From Malus domestica (taxonomy: Eukaryota; Streptophyta; Magnoliopsida; Rosales; Rosaceae): a stretch of DNA of 64,000 nucleotides. Location: positions 31,482,501-31,546,500 of the forward strand of contig NC_091664.1 in NCBI RefSeq assembly GCF_042453785.1. The letters are read 5' to 3'. The notes under the pieces were generated by a model. The model had not been told where the DNA came from and did not search any database. It worked only from the letters and a program-made list of their open reading frames with translations. Below, piece after piece: positions 45,964 through 56,252 of this stretch; positions within the stretch are counted from its first letter, which is position 1; every line of letters begins with the position of its first letter. The translations under genes and the position numbers were made by a program.

Positions 45964-46080
45964 TAATATATATATATATATATATATATATTTTGGAAAT
46001 TCCAAAATTCAAAAATTCGGAAATTTAAAAATTTAGAAATTCGAAAATTTCGAAAATTTGAAAATTCAAAAAAAAAAAAA
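45964..46080. repeat. (TA)n run and AAATTC-rich segment
   Basis: About 12 TA units are followed by repeats of the type AAATTCGAAAATT, rich in short inverted repeats. Confidence 0.8.
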
Positions 46081-46572
46081 ATTGCCTAGGCCTCATTTTC
46101 TTTGGGCCTAACAACTTTCATAACAAATATATATGAAAGAGGAGTTTTGGGCTACCACTTAGAAAGGAAAATGGTGAAGTTTTGTTACTTTGGAAACTTA
46201 GCTACTAGCAAGACACCTCATTCGTCAATTCCCTCGACCGGAGACTTGGGGAACTCCTACCATATGCTACTGCACCTTGATACTCGGAAGTCTCACGACT
46301 ACTCAGTGACTTGGATTTTTTCAAGTCTCCAACCGAGAAGTTTTCCTCACTCGGGAAATTAAAGGAGCACTACCTCAACCTACATGTTTTACTCACAAAG
46401 CTTCAACATACAAGCTTCAACAAAAGGAAAAATTCAAAGAACTTAGTGAAGAAGGCCTTGGTGTATTTAACACAATACGTTAACATGAAGCAAATCTTGT
46501 TTATTGATATCTCCGATAAATTACCAATATGTACATATACATGAATCAAAATAAACAAACAAGATAGAGTCT

Positions 46573-47247
46573 TCATAAAGGTTGCTCAGGAGGAGTCTCA
46601 GCAGTCGGCAAAGCCCCAGAAAAATGAGGCACCAGATGATGATTATTCGGAGCCTCAGTACTAGGCAGAACCCCAGAAGGAGGAGAGATTGAAGGTTGAT
46701 CATTTGAAGCTTCATTACGCGAGACAGCCCTAAAAGACGAAGGCAATAAATGTCTTTGGAACAAACCCACAAACCTTTGATGATCAAGTAAAATCTGACC
46801 ATCAGATTCCTGCAGTTGGTCGAGCTTCCTCTTCATGTTTGTAACATAGTCATGTGCGAGCTTGTGCAACTGTTTATTCTCATGCTTGAGCCCTCTGATC
46901 TCCTGTTTGAGACTTATCACTTCAACCGCCAATGATTCAACTTGGCGGGTTCGAGCAAATAGGCGTTGGGCCATATTGGACACATAACCTGCACACTGAA
47001 CACTGAGAGCCAGAGAATCCTTAACAGTCAACTCATCAGACCGTTTGGAAAGTAGTATGTTATCTTTGGGAGTGAGAAGGTTCATGACCACCACCGCAAC
47101 GGTCATATCCTTCTTCATCACAGAGTCCCCAACGGTAAGAGGACCAGTAGGGGATAAGAAGGATGGGCGCCATATGTTATCTTGAGAAGGCATGGCTGCC
47201 TCTTCACCAAAGTTCAAGTCAAAACGACAGTCGGATGGGCCAGACAT
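46573..47247 (-). CDS. Antisense ORF (aORF) of the gypsy element, copy 3
   Basis: 224 aa, starting MSGPSDCRFDLNFGEEAAMP and encoded opposite to the element, between the minisatellites and the 3' LTR. It is exactly the same length (675 bp with stop) as the copy at 19859-20533, with no gap. About 40 residues differ, mostly outside the central coiled-coil part ([45 protein letters not shown]), which is nearly the same in both. The C-terminus is Pro/Ser-rich. No known enzyme motif is visible. Tat-lineage elements are known to carry antisense frames at this position; a relation to those proteins cannot be judged without a search. Confidence 0.7.
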   Translation of the reverse strand: MSGPSDCRFDLNFGEEAAMPSQDNIWRPSFLSPTGPLTVGDSVMKKDMTVAVVVMNLLTPKDNILLSKRSDELTVKDSLALSVQCAGYVSNMAQRLFARTRQVESLAVEVISLKQEIRGLKHENKQLHKLAHDYVTNMKRKLDQLQESDGQILLDHQRFVGLFQRHLLPSSFRAVSRNEASNDQPSISPPSGVLPSTEAPNNHHLVPHFSGALPTAETPPEQPL

Positions 47248-47353
47248 TCTCAGAAATGATGAAGGAGAAATGAGGTGTAATAAATCTCTGAAATAAGGGG
47301 AAAATTCCTACAAGCAATAACTATATGAATGTACTTCTTGCACACAATTGTTG

Positions 47354-47366
47354 CCCTTATAAAAGA
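47354..47366 (-). promoter_or_regulatory. TATA-like box of the antisense ORF, copy 3
   Basis: On the minus strand CTTTTATAAGGGC lies about 110 bases before the antisense start codon. The position and core match the copy at 20645-20656. Confidence 0.5.
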
Positions 47367-47383
47367 AAGGGGCAACAGTGTCG

Positions 47384-48185
47384 TTGGTTCAAAAATCGAA
47401 GAGGCACCACTCTTTGGATTCCGAAGAGGCACCACTTTCCACACACAACAGCAGCTCCTCGGGTACCACAAATAACTTTGCTAAAGATCTTTGACAAAGT
47501 TTAGACACATAAATTTTGAAGGTTCAGCTACCCTACCATTTCCCACAAGGGTAAAGGAACAGCACCATTGCTTGATAACTGGAAAATCCATGTGTGTGTC
47601 AACCTCTGTGCTCCGTGGCAAGGCAGACTGGCAAAAATTCTCAACCTTTACTCACATCGAGAAAACACTCCCAACAGGATTACTTGCTCAAAAATCGAAG
47701 TGGCATCGTTCCCCGAATCTCGAGAGCCAAACTCCTACCAAGATTGCTTTCTCAAAAATTGAAGAGACACCACTATCCGAATCTCGAGAGCCAGACTCCC
47801 AACATGATTACTTGCTCAAAAATCGAAGAGGCACCACCCTCCGAATCTCGAGAGCCAGACTCCCAACAGGATTACTTACTCAAAAATCGAAAATGCACTG
47901 CCCTCCGAATCTCGAGAGCCAGACTTCCAACAAGATTACTTGCTCAAAAATCGAAAAGGCACATCTCTCCGAATCTCGAGAGTCATACTCCCAACAGGAT
48001 TACTTGCTCAAAAATCGAAGAGGCACCGCTCTCTAAATCTCAAGAGCCAGACTCCCAACATGATTGCTTTCTTAAAAATCGAAAAGGCACCGTTCTCCGA
48101 ATCTCGATAGCCAGATCCCCGACAGGATTGCTTATTCGAAAACCAAAGAGGCACCGCTCTCCGAACTTCGAGAGCTAGATTTCTT
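47384..48185 (+). repeat. ~62-bp repeats with TCTCGAGA palindrome upstream of aORF
   Basis: From about 47690, eight or nine units of type CTCAAAAATCGAAGAGGCAC + CGCTCTCCGAATCTCGAGAG + CCAGACTCCCAACAGGATTA occur. Most units carry CTCGAG. The array starts directly upstream of the antisense TATA-like box; the related array of copy 2 is at 20680-22720. Confidence 0.87.
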
Positions 48186-49501
48186 TGGATAAAGCTTGTC
48201 TGTAATCTTCACACGCAACATCAGCTTTCCAGATACCATAGACCACTTTTTCAAAGTGCTCTGACAAAGTTAAAACACATGAATCTTGCAGCTCCCACTA
48301 CATTGCTATGACCGAGAAGGGTAAAGGAACAGCATTACCACTCGCTGTTGGGACAATTCCTATATATGTCGACCTTCATCCTCCACAGCCAGGCAAACTT
48401 GCAAATATAAAAAAATGCTTAACTTTTCTTCACATCCGGGATGGCACTCTCAACAGAGTCTCTCGAAATACTCAGCTTCTTTTCCCCCCGATAATACCTC
48501 TGCAAACAAGCCACACCAGAGCAAGAGTATCTCATATAATCAGGGTTAAAAGCAAGAGTATCCCATATCATGATTTTCCATGTCTTTTCCTTTGGCCTTG
48601 TTCTTACCTGCAAAACAAGGAGAAAGAAAACAATCAGTCAACACTTGGAATCAAGCTTCCAGTCAGGAACTGACTGCCTGGAAACCGTTGCCTGACTACT
48701 TACCTGTCATTGCTCTCGAGTACGCATCTTCAATATCTTATGCTTCCAAAGAAGATACCACATCTGCCTGAGGAACAGATAAGGCAAGTGAGAATGATAC
48801 AAGGAAGCATGTAGAGACAAGCGTAACAGAGCACGGGCCAATACATCCACTACTTTGTCAACAACAAAAGTATCCCATATCATCAGGGTCGAACGTACTC
48901 TAGATTTGATAGACTTGTTTTGACCCTCAAATTCTTGAGTCGGCCTTATACTCTGGAGGAAACCAGAAAACCCTCCAGCCCAGTTCAAGAATAAGCCTGT
49001 GGAAAGTTACTTCTTCAAAAGCAAAAGTATCTCATATCATTTCTTCTCCATTTGCTTCTCTTTATCCTTGTTGCTGTTTACGACACAAGGAGAATGAGAA
49101 CAATCAACCGGAAGCCGAAGTTGAAACTCCGATCCATGTTGCTTGCTTAGAAGTCTGATTGCTTACCTTTTCTGTTACCTCATTCGGCAAATCTCCTATT
49201 TCGATGACTTGGGGGACTCCTACTATAGGGTTTGTATCGCACTTGACCAAGCCTGAAACTACAAGTAAGCTTCAAGTGAAATTGATACATTACCTTGTGC
49301 ATCTTCATCGTTTAAAAATACCACCCTTGGATGAAGGAAAAGTACTTCCAGAAAAGACACCACATCTACATATAAGACAGATAAGGCAAGTGAAAATGAT
49401 ACCACACTTCGGTACTTCGAAGTTTCGTGATTACTCAATGGCTTGGATCTTGCAAGTCCCGAACCGATGAGCTTCCCTCATTCGGGAACTTAGGGGAGCA
49501 C
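48186..49501 (+). other. Gypsy 3' untranslated part and polypurine tract
   Basis: No coding sequence. The second half is collinear with 1-535 and 23430-23860. It ends with TTAGGGGAGCAC at about 49490-49501, the likely polypurine tract. Confidence 0.7.
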
Positions 49502-50016
49502 TGTTTATACTATACTTGACCAATCCCGAAACTACTGAGCACCAGTCAACGTTATACCGTCAAGGACCCAAAAGAGTTTCCCTCCAACCAGGAGGCCAAT
49601 CACAGCGCGACACGTGTCGACATCAGAAGCCAATCATAACGCAACACGTGTCAACATCAGAAGCCAATCACAACACGACATGTGTCAATGTCATAATGAA
49701 ACTAGAAACTCTCTTCTATAAATAGAGATCATTCTCTCACAATATTTCCTAATGTCATTTGTACTAAATCATTCACTAGTACTCACTAAATGAGAGCTTG
49801 AACCTATGTACTTGTGTAAACCCTTCACAATTAATGAAAACTTCTCTACTCCGTGGACGTAGCCAATCTGGGTGAACCACATACATCTTGTGTTTGCTTC
49901 CCTGTCTCTATCCATTTGCATACTTATCCATACTAGTGACCGGAGCAATCTAGCAAAGGTCACAAACTTAACACTTTCTGTTGTACCAAAGTCCTCACTG
50001 ATTTTGTGCATCAACA
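49502..50016 (+). repeat. Gypsy 3' LTR (515 bp)
   Basis: Same ends and length as the 5' LTR. The TATAAATA box is at 49717-49724, and three CCAAT/ACGTGTC-type modules lie at about 49594-49690. Confidence 0.9.
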
Positions 50017-50570
50017 ACTAGCAAAAGGGGTTTATGAACTTGGGATATCATATGGGGGTTAATTTCTATAATAGAACATTCGAACCACATCTGCAAGGGT
50101 AAAATGCATGGTATGGGACGTGCAGGTCCGCGTGTTTTATTATATAAATTAACAGGGGTAACTGAAAAGGTTGCATTGCATTCATGCATTATTATCAATA
50201 ATGATTTGATATTTGGCTATATGATTTCATGACACTTGATTTAATATTGTCAATTAACTGTGATAAGGTTATGTACCTACTGAGCTATTAAAGCTCATCC
50301 CTTTATTATTATGCAAGTTTATGAACTAGATATTCAAGAGAATAGGCAAGATGAGATCGGATTAGATTGGAGAATAGAAAGTTTATTCATCTCTTTACTG
50401 TAGGTTGTAAAGAATTCTTGATTTGTTTGATAATCATGAATTATTTTAAATAAGAGGAGTTTATTTTCCAACCCGTGTCAATTTTTATTTATTTATTGAG
50501 CTTTTAACTCACATTTCGGATTCGGGTTCGAGTTTTATTACCAACTCCGGGTCTGGGGCATGACAGCACT

Positions 50571-50930
50571 TGACCATCTCGTACCCAGGAAGATATTGAT
50601 AAAGATAAATTCCATTGTAATCACTGTAATGGAACACGACATATTGAGGATACCTATTTTGAAATTCATGGCTACCCATATACTGGACCAGAAAGAGTGC
50701 CTAGTGTACAAAGGGGCCAAACTGGGCTCAAAGCCCAACCTGAAAAAACTAAGGGGGGCCCGAGGATTGGCTGCTGTTGTAACAAGCCAGCCCATTCCTC
50801 GTCCAACCCAATCACAACAGCCTAAACTGCAAGGTCCACTTCAGAGGCAGCGTCCACATGAGATGACACCGGCCCACTCCTATATTTAATCAATCAAATC
50901 TCAATGAGCGACAACTCAAAGGATTTAGGT
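50571..50930 (+). pseudogene. Copia gag, 3' part
   Basis: Resumes after the solo LTR with CNGTRHIEDTYFEIHGYP-like sequence, in which the CCHC knuckle is degraded, and then a hydrophilic Pro/Ser/Gln-rich tail. Frame changes are present. Confidence 0.65.
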
Positions 50931-51284
50931 AAAATCAGTATTGTTTTAATAACATCCACCAAAAGAGATACTGGTTGGTTAATTGACTCTAGAGCTTTAG
51001 ATCATATGACTTATGATGCATCATTATTCTATCACATGACTTCACCGTCTAAACAAGAGGTCATTACTGCCAACGGTAATGTTACTTATGTAACGGGAGC
51101 GGGTTCTATTTCCCTTACTCCATCTTTGTCTATTCACAACGCACTACTTGTTCTGCCTTTATCCAATCACTTACTTTCTATTGGTCAAGTTACTGAGCAA
51201 TTAGATTGTGTTGTGCTAATGTTTCTCATTTTTTTGCCTACTTTAGGATATCCATACTCGGGTGATAATTGGGCGTGGTACTGA
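50904..51284 (+). pseudogene. Copia protease, mutated active site
   Basis: GWLIDSRALDHMTYD stands where Copia proteases have DSGASDHMT, so two active-site positions are altered. VITANGNVTYVTGAGSI and NHLLSIGQVTEQLDC follow as in the family. A frameshift follows near 51250. Confidence 0.8.
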
Positions 51285-52016
51285 AAGGAAAGGGTTATAT
51301 TATGTGGATGATGTATATGCAAGTCGAGTAAATCAAGTACGCATCAGTCACTCAAGCAAGAATAAGACAATCTGGTTATGGCATCGTCGATTAGGGCATG
51401 TATCTTTTGGTTATTTAAAAAAATTGCTTCCGTCTTTATTTAATGGTGTTTCAGACTCAGATTTCCAATGTAGTGATAGCATTCGTGCAAAAAGTCATCG
51501 TACTTCTTATAATTTAAGTTTCAAAAAAAGAACAGTTCCTTTTGAGTTAGTTCATTCTGATGTATGAGGGCCTTCTCCAGTAGCTATTAATTATGGAACT
51601 CGTTGGTTTGTTATATTTATGGATGACTGCACCAGAATGACATGGCTTTATACTATGAAACATAAAAGTGATGTTGGTCAAATTTTTCACCAGTTTTATT
51701 GCATGGTTAAAAATCAGTACTCTCTGCCCCTCAAGGTTCGATAATGGTGGGGAATATCTCAATTCCGAACTTTCTCAATATTTTCAGGAGCACGGCATTC
51801 TTCATGAGACCATTTGCCCACAAACCCCACAACAAAATGGAGTTGCATAACACAAAAATAGGCATATTTTGGAAACCACTCGAGCACTCTTTATTGGTGC
51901 TCACGCTCATCATTTCTATTGGGCGGATGCCATCAGATACTCTGTTTATTTCATGAATTGAATGCCTTCACAAGTGCATAATTTTCACACTCATATGGAA
52001 GTTTTTTGCCGACCAT
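51262..52016 (+). pseudogene. Copia GAG-pre-integrase and integrase core, frameshifted
   Basis: WLWHRRLGHVSFGYLKKLLP is the pre-integrase motif. PFELVHSDV stops at a TGA, then GTRWFVIFMDDCTRMTWLY, a shift near 51735, and SRFDNGGEYLNSELSQYFQE with PQTPQQNGVA. The motif order is that of an rve integrase core, but three or more stops and shifts break it. Confidence 0.8.
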
Positions 52017-52960
52017 GTGACGTTACCATCTTCACTTCAGTTGCAACCCCATATCTTTGGTTGTGTGGCCTATGTGCATCTCTACAAAAATCAACGCAGT
52101 AAGTTGGATCCATGTGCAGTTCGCTGTATTTTTCTAGGATTTAATGGTCAACATAAGGGGTACCAGTGTTATCATCCACCTACCAAGCATATGTACATCA
52201 CCATGGACGTTACATTTTCTGAGCATGAGATGTTTTTTCTTACTTACCACACCTACTATAATCTTCAGGGGGAGATTAGCACTAAAGATTATAGTTGGAT
52301 TGATATTCCAACTGCGCATGTGGATGGCCACTGTGAGTGTGAAATATGCAGTGGTGGAATCTGCCAACCACCTATGATCAGCCGAGACCCAACAGTGGGT
52401 TTAAGTGATTGTCGTGAGCCCAACAAAATGTGTCACCAAGAGCCCAGTAGCATTAGTGAGCCTAATATGGGCTTGCTGAGTTCAAAAGATAAGGCAGGTG
52501 GGCTTGAAGGTCTAGGAGTCGAGGGCTTCTCTGAGCCTAGCATGCAATATGAGCCCAGCGCGAGTAATAGACCATGTTGCAGTGAGCCGCACCCTCCGAC
52601 TCAAATTTTGGATAGCCCAAGCACTTCAAGAAATAACCCTTCTCTATTTTTACCTGTCTAGGTGCCCGAGGATATCCGTGAGGTAAGTTTGTCCCAATCT
52701 GATGTAGCTTATAATTTGATTAACATTGAAAGTACTTATGTATTGCCTACTAGACAAAATCGTGGGAAACCTCATTACATGTATTCTTTGAATGGAAAAG
52801 TGAGATATGCAATTGCAAAGTATGTCTCTACTCATCGGTTATCTCCCAAGTACCAAGCATTGGTGAATACAATGGATGGAATTAAAATTCCAAGTGGAAG
52901 AAGCTTTGCAGGATCATCGATGGACAGAAGCAATGGAGGTTGAAATGAAGGCTTTACAAA
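52017..52960 (+). pseudogene. Copia integrase C-terminus and linker
   Basis: HIFGCVAYVHLYKNQRSKLD, AVRCIFLGFNGQHKGYQCYH and MDVTFSEHEMFF mark the C-terminal integrase part. A long variable hydrophilic linker follows to LPTRQNRGKPHYMYSLNGKV. A stop lies at 52660-52662. Confidence 0.75.
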
Positions 52961-53768
52961 AAAACGGAACTTGGAGCGTGGAAACACTACCCCAAGGAAA
53001 AAAACCAGTAGGGTGCAAATGTGTGTTCACCATCAAACACAAGGTGGATAGAACCATCGACAGATACAAGGCAAGGTTGGTTGCTAAAGGGTACACACAG
53101 ACCTTTGGAGTAGATTATCAAGAAAAATTTGCTCTGGTAGCAAAGATGAACACTATACGGGTTCTTTTGTCTTTAGCTGCTAATTTGGATTGGCCGTTGA
53201 AACAATTTGATGTAAAAAATGCTTTTCTACACGAAGATCTGGAATAAGAAGTATACATGGAGCTTCCACCTGGGTATGAAGTGCATAGTATAACAAGTAA
53301 AGTGTGCAGACTGTGAAAGGCTCTTTATGAACTCAAACAATGGCCGAGGGCCTGGTTTGGAAGTTTCACTGATGTGATGAAGAGATATGGTTACCAACAA
53401 GGAAATGCATATCACACTCTGTTTATCAAACGCAGGGGTGAAAAGGTTACCTTTTTAATAATATATGTGGATGATATGGTATTCACAGGTGATGATACAG
53501 AAGAAATGGAGAAACTACAGGAGTATCTCTCTACGGAGTTTGAGATGAAAGATTTAGGAGGTTTGAAGTACTTCTTGGGAATTGAAGTTGCTCGTTCCCA
53601 TGATGGTATTTACTTATCTCAGCGGAAGTATGTTCTTGACCTTTTGTCTGAGACAAGGATGCTGGCATGTAAACCAATAAAAACACCTATAATTCAAAAG
53701 CATCAGTTGTCGATTTACCTGGATCAGGTCCCAGCAAACAGGGAAAGATACCAAAGGTTAGTAGGAAG
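52876..53768 (+). pseudogene. Copia reverse transcriptase
   Basis: EALQDHRWTEAMEVEMKALQ, VFTIKHKVDRTIDRYKARLV, QFDVKNAFLHEDLE with a stop directly after, ALYELKQWPRAWF and TFLIIYVDDMVFTGDD with the catalytic YVDD, then LKYFLGIEVARSHDGIYLSQ. At least two stops are present. Sequence breaks at RYQRLVGS where the solo LTR is inserted. Confidence 0.85.
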
Positions 53769-54501
53769 TGTGGATGCAAATTTTCTCCTCTTCGATCTTG
53801 GACGATTTTGCACCTACAAAACAACTAGCACCTTAGGTTAAGGCCAAAAGCCTCACGCGCCCACGATGAATGAGGGGAGCTTTGGCCGAAAAACCTCTGA
53901 TGCCAAAGTTAGAATTTTAGAGAGAAAAAGTGTTTAGAGTGTTTAGGATTTTTTGCAAGAGGATTGGAATGAATTTTTGGTGAGAAAAGGGGCCTATTTA
54001 TAGAGTTAGGCCTTGCCCCATTTTGAATAATGGTAACCGGCCATAAGGTTTTTGTGGGGTTCAATTTCATGTTTAATTAGCCAATTTTTTGGCTAATTAA
54101 ATATGAAAAGAATAAATGGGTGGTTATAAAAATGAATGACTATTTTAATAAGGAAAATGGGAAAGGTGAGGATGTGAATAGTGGTGGCCGGTTTTGGCTA
54201 TTAATTTGGGTGATTTTATTGACTATTAAGGATGATTTTAGGAGATATGGTAGGTATATATTATTTAGCTAATTGATTAGCTAAATAATGAAATAGAAAA
54301 TACGAGGTCTTGGGAAATACCTTATAGAAAGGATTTGATGAAAGAGGTTTTTAATTGTTACCTTTTTTGGGCACTTTTGACTTGATTGAAAGATGATTGC
54401 CCACTCCTCGCGCGTAGGAATCCTGGTATGCCTCGAGGGTATTTATGTCCTCTTTTGTCCAAAAGTCCACGTGTCGCCTAGTGAATATTTTTGGCTCCAC
54501 A
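53769..54501 (+). mobile_element. Solo LTR in the Copia pol (733 bp, TSD GGAAG)
   Basis: Starts TGTGGATGCAAATTTTCTCC and ends TTTTTGGCTCCACA; TGTGGA/TCCACA are inverted ends. The flanks are GGAAG (53764-53768, 54502-54506). No coding sequence. Removing it rejoins the Copia pol sequence. Confidence 0.88.
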
Positions 54502-54506
54502 GGAAG

Positions 54507-55150
54507 GTTGATTTACTTGTCTCTCACGAGACCATATATTGCATATGTTGTTAATGTAATAAATCAATTTATGCACTCTCCTAGTGAAGATCACATGGCT
54601 GCAATAATGCAAATATTGAGTTATTTGAAAGGTGCAGCTGGAAATGGATTGATTTTCAAGGAACATGGGCACTTGGAGGTCAAAAGGTACACTGATGCTG
54701 ATTGGGCTAGGAATATTACTGATAGACGCTCTACATCAGGGTACTTTATATTTGTTGGAGGAAATCTTGCGACTTGGAGGAGCAAGAAACAGAATGTGGT
54801 TGCTAGGTCAACAGCAAAGGTTGAATATTGTGGTATGGCACATGGGGTTTGTGAATTATTATGGCTGAGGATTCTTCTTACAGAGATCAGGTTCAAGCCA
54901 CGTGAATCCATGCTATTGTATTGTGATAATCAGGTTGCGTGAGAAATAGCTAATAATCCAATTCAGCATGATCGTACAAAACATGTTGAGGTGGATAGAC
55001 ATTTTATCAAAGAAAAGTTGGTGGAAATTCCGTATGTAAGATTTGAAGACCAGTTGGCTGACGTGTTAACTCATGCAGTGTCAGCGAGAGTGTTTCAGGA
55101 CTCACTTGACAAATTGGGCCTATATGATATTTACGCACTAACGTGAGAGG
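54507..55150 (+). pseudogene. Copia RNase H
   Basis: GRLIYLSLTRPYIAYVVNVI, YTDADWARNITDRRSTSGYF, ARSTAKVEYCGMAHGVCELL and LLYCDNQVA, then a stop where the family continues, and RTKHVEVDRHFIKEKLVEIP. The first Asp (YTDADW) and the DN motif are present. Confidence 0.85.
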
Positions 55151-55153
55151 GAG

Positions 55154-55343
55154 TGTTGCGTGAGTCAACCTTGGAGAATAAGGAACGTATAGATATTTTG
55201 GGTATATAATTATGTAATCAGTATCCTTGTGTATTTGGGATCCTTGTTTCCTAATTTATAGGAGATTGTGTAAGTTTATATATTCCTCTATGAGAGAAGA
55301 AGAATATCAGAACAATATTTACCAAAACCTTAAAATTTTATCT
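55154..55343 (+). repeat. Copia 3' LTR (190 bp)
   Basis: Starts TGTTGCGTGAG, preceded by GAGAGGGAG, and ends ATTTTATCT followed by the CCCTG duplication. Confidence 0.88.
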
Positions 55344-55348
55344 CCCTG

Positions 55349-56104
55349 GAAGATAGAAACCAAAATAACTTAATGTTGTTTTACAATTGTATTGCATTGA
55401 TCGTGGTACGACTTAGTCCACTTTCATTAAATATATGGATATTATGGATATATGGATGCTTCAATAATAAATTAATGGTTACCTAAAAAAAAAATTAAAA
55501 AAAATAAAAATTAATTGTCGGTTTTTAATGTTTAATTTGGAACAGATAGATGAGCTGTTGGAACTAACACCGCAAAACTTGGCTGCTTTTGTGATAGAAA
55601 TTGCAAGGTTTCAGTTGAGCCACACGCGTGATGATACCGATACATGTCACCGCCATTATTATGAAGACTTGTGAGACTCAACTGCCACCCCTTTTCCCTA
55701 TTGTTTGTCCTCCTCCTTCTCCTCGTGGGGTCAATAACACTAAGACTGCACTCTACTCTACGAAACCAAATGGTCCCTTCCTTTCTTAGTAACTTAGATG
55801 TATCCGTATCTATCTATATAATGTGTAGTAAAACATTATATATACATATATATAAGCTTATTTGAGATCCTTAAAGGATTCCTCAAATTTATCACCAAGA
55901 TGTTTCATGTGTAGCCATATGTTCTTGTGATGAGAAGAAAAAATTGCCAAAATGTTAGCGGTGTGACTAGAGAAATATTTACATGGAGTCACGGACCGAT
56001 CTCTAGCTTTGCAAATCATCATATAGATACACGCATAAATGTGGTTATTTCATTAACTTAAGTTTATAGAAGAGTTCAATTTAATGTCACATACGATTTA
56101 TTTA
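55349..56104. other. Intergenic, no gene seen
   Basis: AT-rich. The frame at 55671-55865 has no family signature. Confidence 0.5.
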
Positions 56105-56252
56105 GGGGTGTGCTATCCACACACCCCTTTTTACTTCTCACACACTCCTTGTTAATTTATGTCCGTTGATCTTCTTCAATTCATCCGATCCGACGGCCGA
56201 AAATAAAAAATGTGTGAAATAAGTAAAAATGGGTATGTGGATATCACACCCC
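56105..56252 (-). mobile_element. hAT-type MITE, copy 2 (148 bp, 8-bp TSD)
   Basis: Ends GGGGTGTGCTATCCACACAC and, read inward from the right, GGGGTGTGATATCCACATAC. Flanked by TTTATTTA (56097-56104, 56253-56260). The core CATCCGATCCGACGGCCG is inverted relative to copies 1 and 3. Confidence 0.82.

Larger units (their letters stand above)
38276..50016 (+). mobile_element. Ty3/gypsy (Tat-like) element, complete ends, RT-deleted (TSD ACTAG)
   Basis: Both LTRs are 515 bp (38276-38790, 49502-50016), start TGTTTATAC and end CATCAACA. A perfect 5-bp duplication ACTAG flanks the element (38271-38275, 50017-50021). A TTTGGTGCCGTA primer-site-like sequence follows the 5' LTR and AGGGGAGCAC precedes the 3' LTR. 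The order is gag, protease, a short RT remnant, integrase, a long repeat-rich 3' region and an antisense ORF. The Tat-like assignment rests on the protease/integrase style and the antisense ORF. Sense genes carry stops and a large deletion. Confidence 0.9.
36037..50565 (+). mobile_element. Solo LTR in Copia gag, itself filled by two insertions (TSD GCACT)
   Basis: It starts TGTAAGACCCCGTA and ends GGGTCTGGGGCATGACA, which are inverted relatives (TGT..GACCCCG / GGGGTC..ACA). The flanks are GCACT (36032-36036 and 50566-50570). After subtracting the Pack-MULE and the gypsy element about 1.6 kb of its own sequence remains, non-coding, with an internal (TG)n(TA)n run. That composition suits a single LTR left after recombination. 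Confidence 0.82.
34978..55343 (+). mobile_element. Ty1/Copia retrotransposon, nested host element (TSD CCCTG)
   Basis: The LTRs at 34978-35150 and 55154-55343 share TGTTGCGTGAGTCAAC at the start and a TTTTATCT end. Outside them is a perfect 5-bp duplication CCCTG (34973-34977 and 55344-55348). The 5' LTR is followed directly by TGGTACCAGAGC, a tRNA-iMet primer-binding site with one change. The tract GAGAGGGAG precedes the 3' LTR. Gag is interrupted by a 14.5-kb insertion at 36037 and RNase H by a solo LTR at 53769. Without these two the element is about 5.1 kb. Many stops and shifts make it inactive. Confidence 0.9.
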
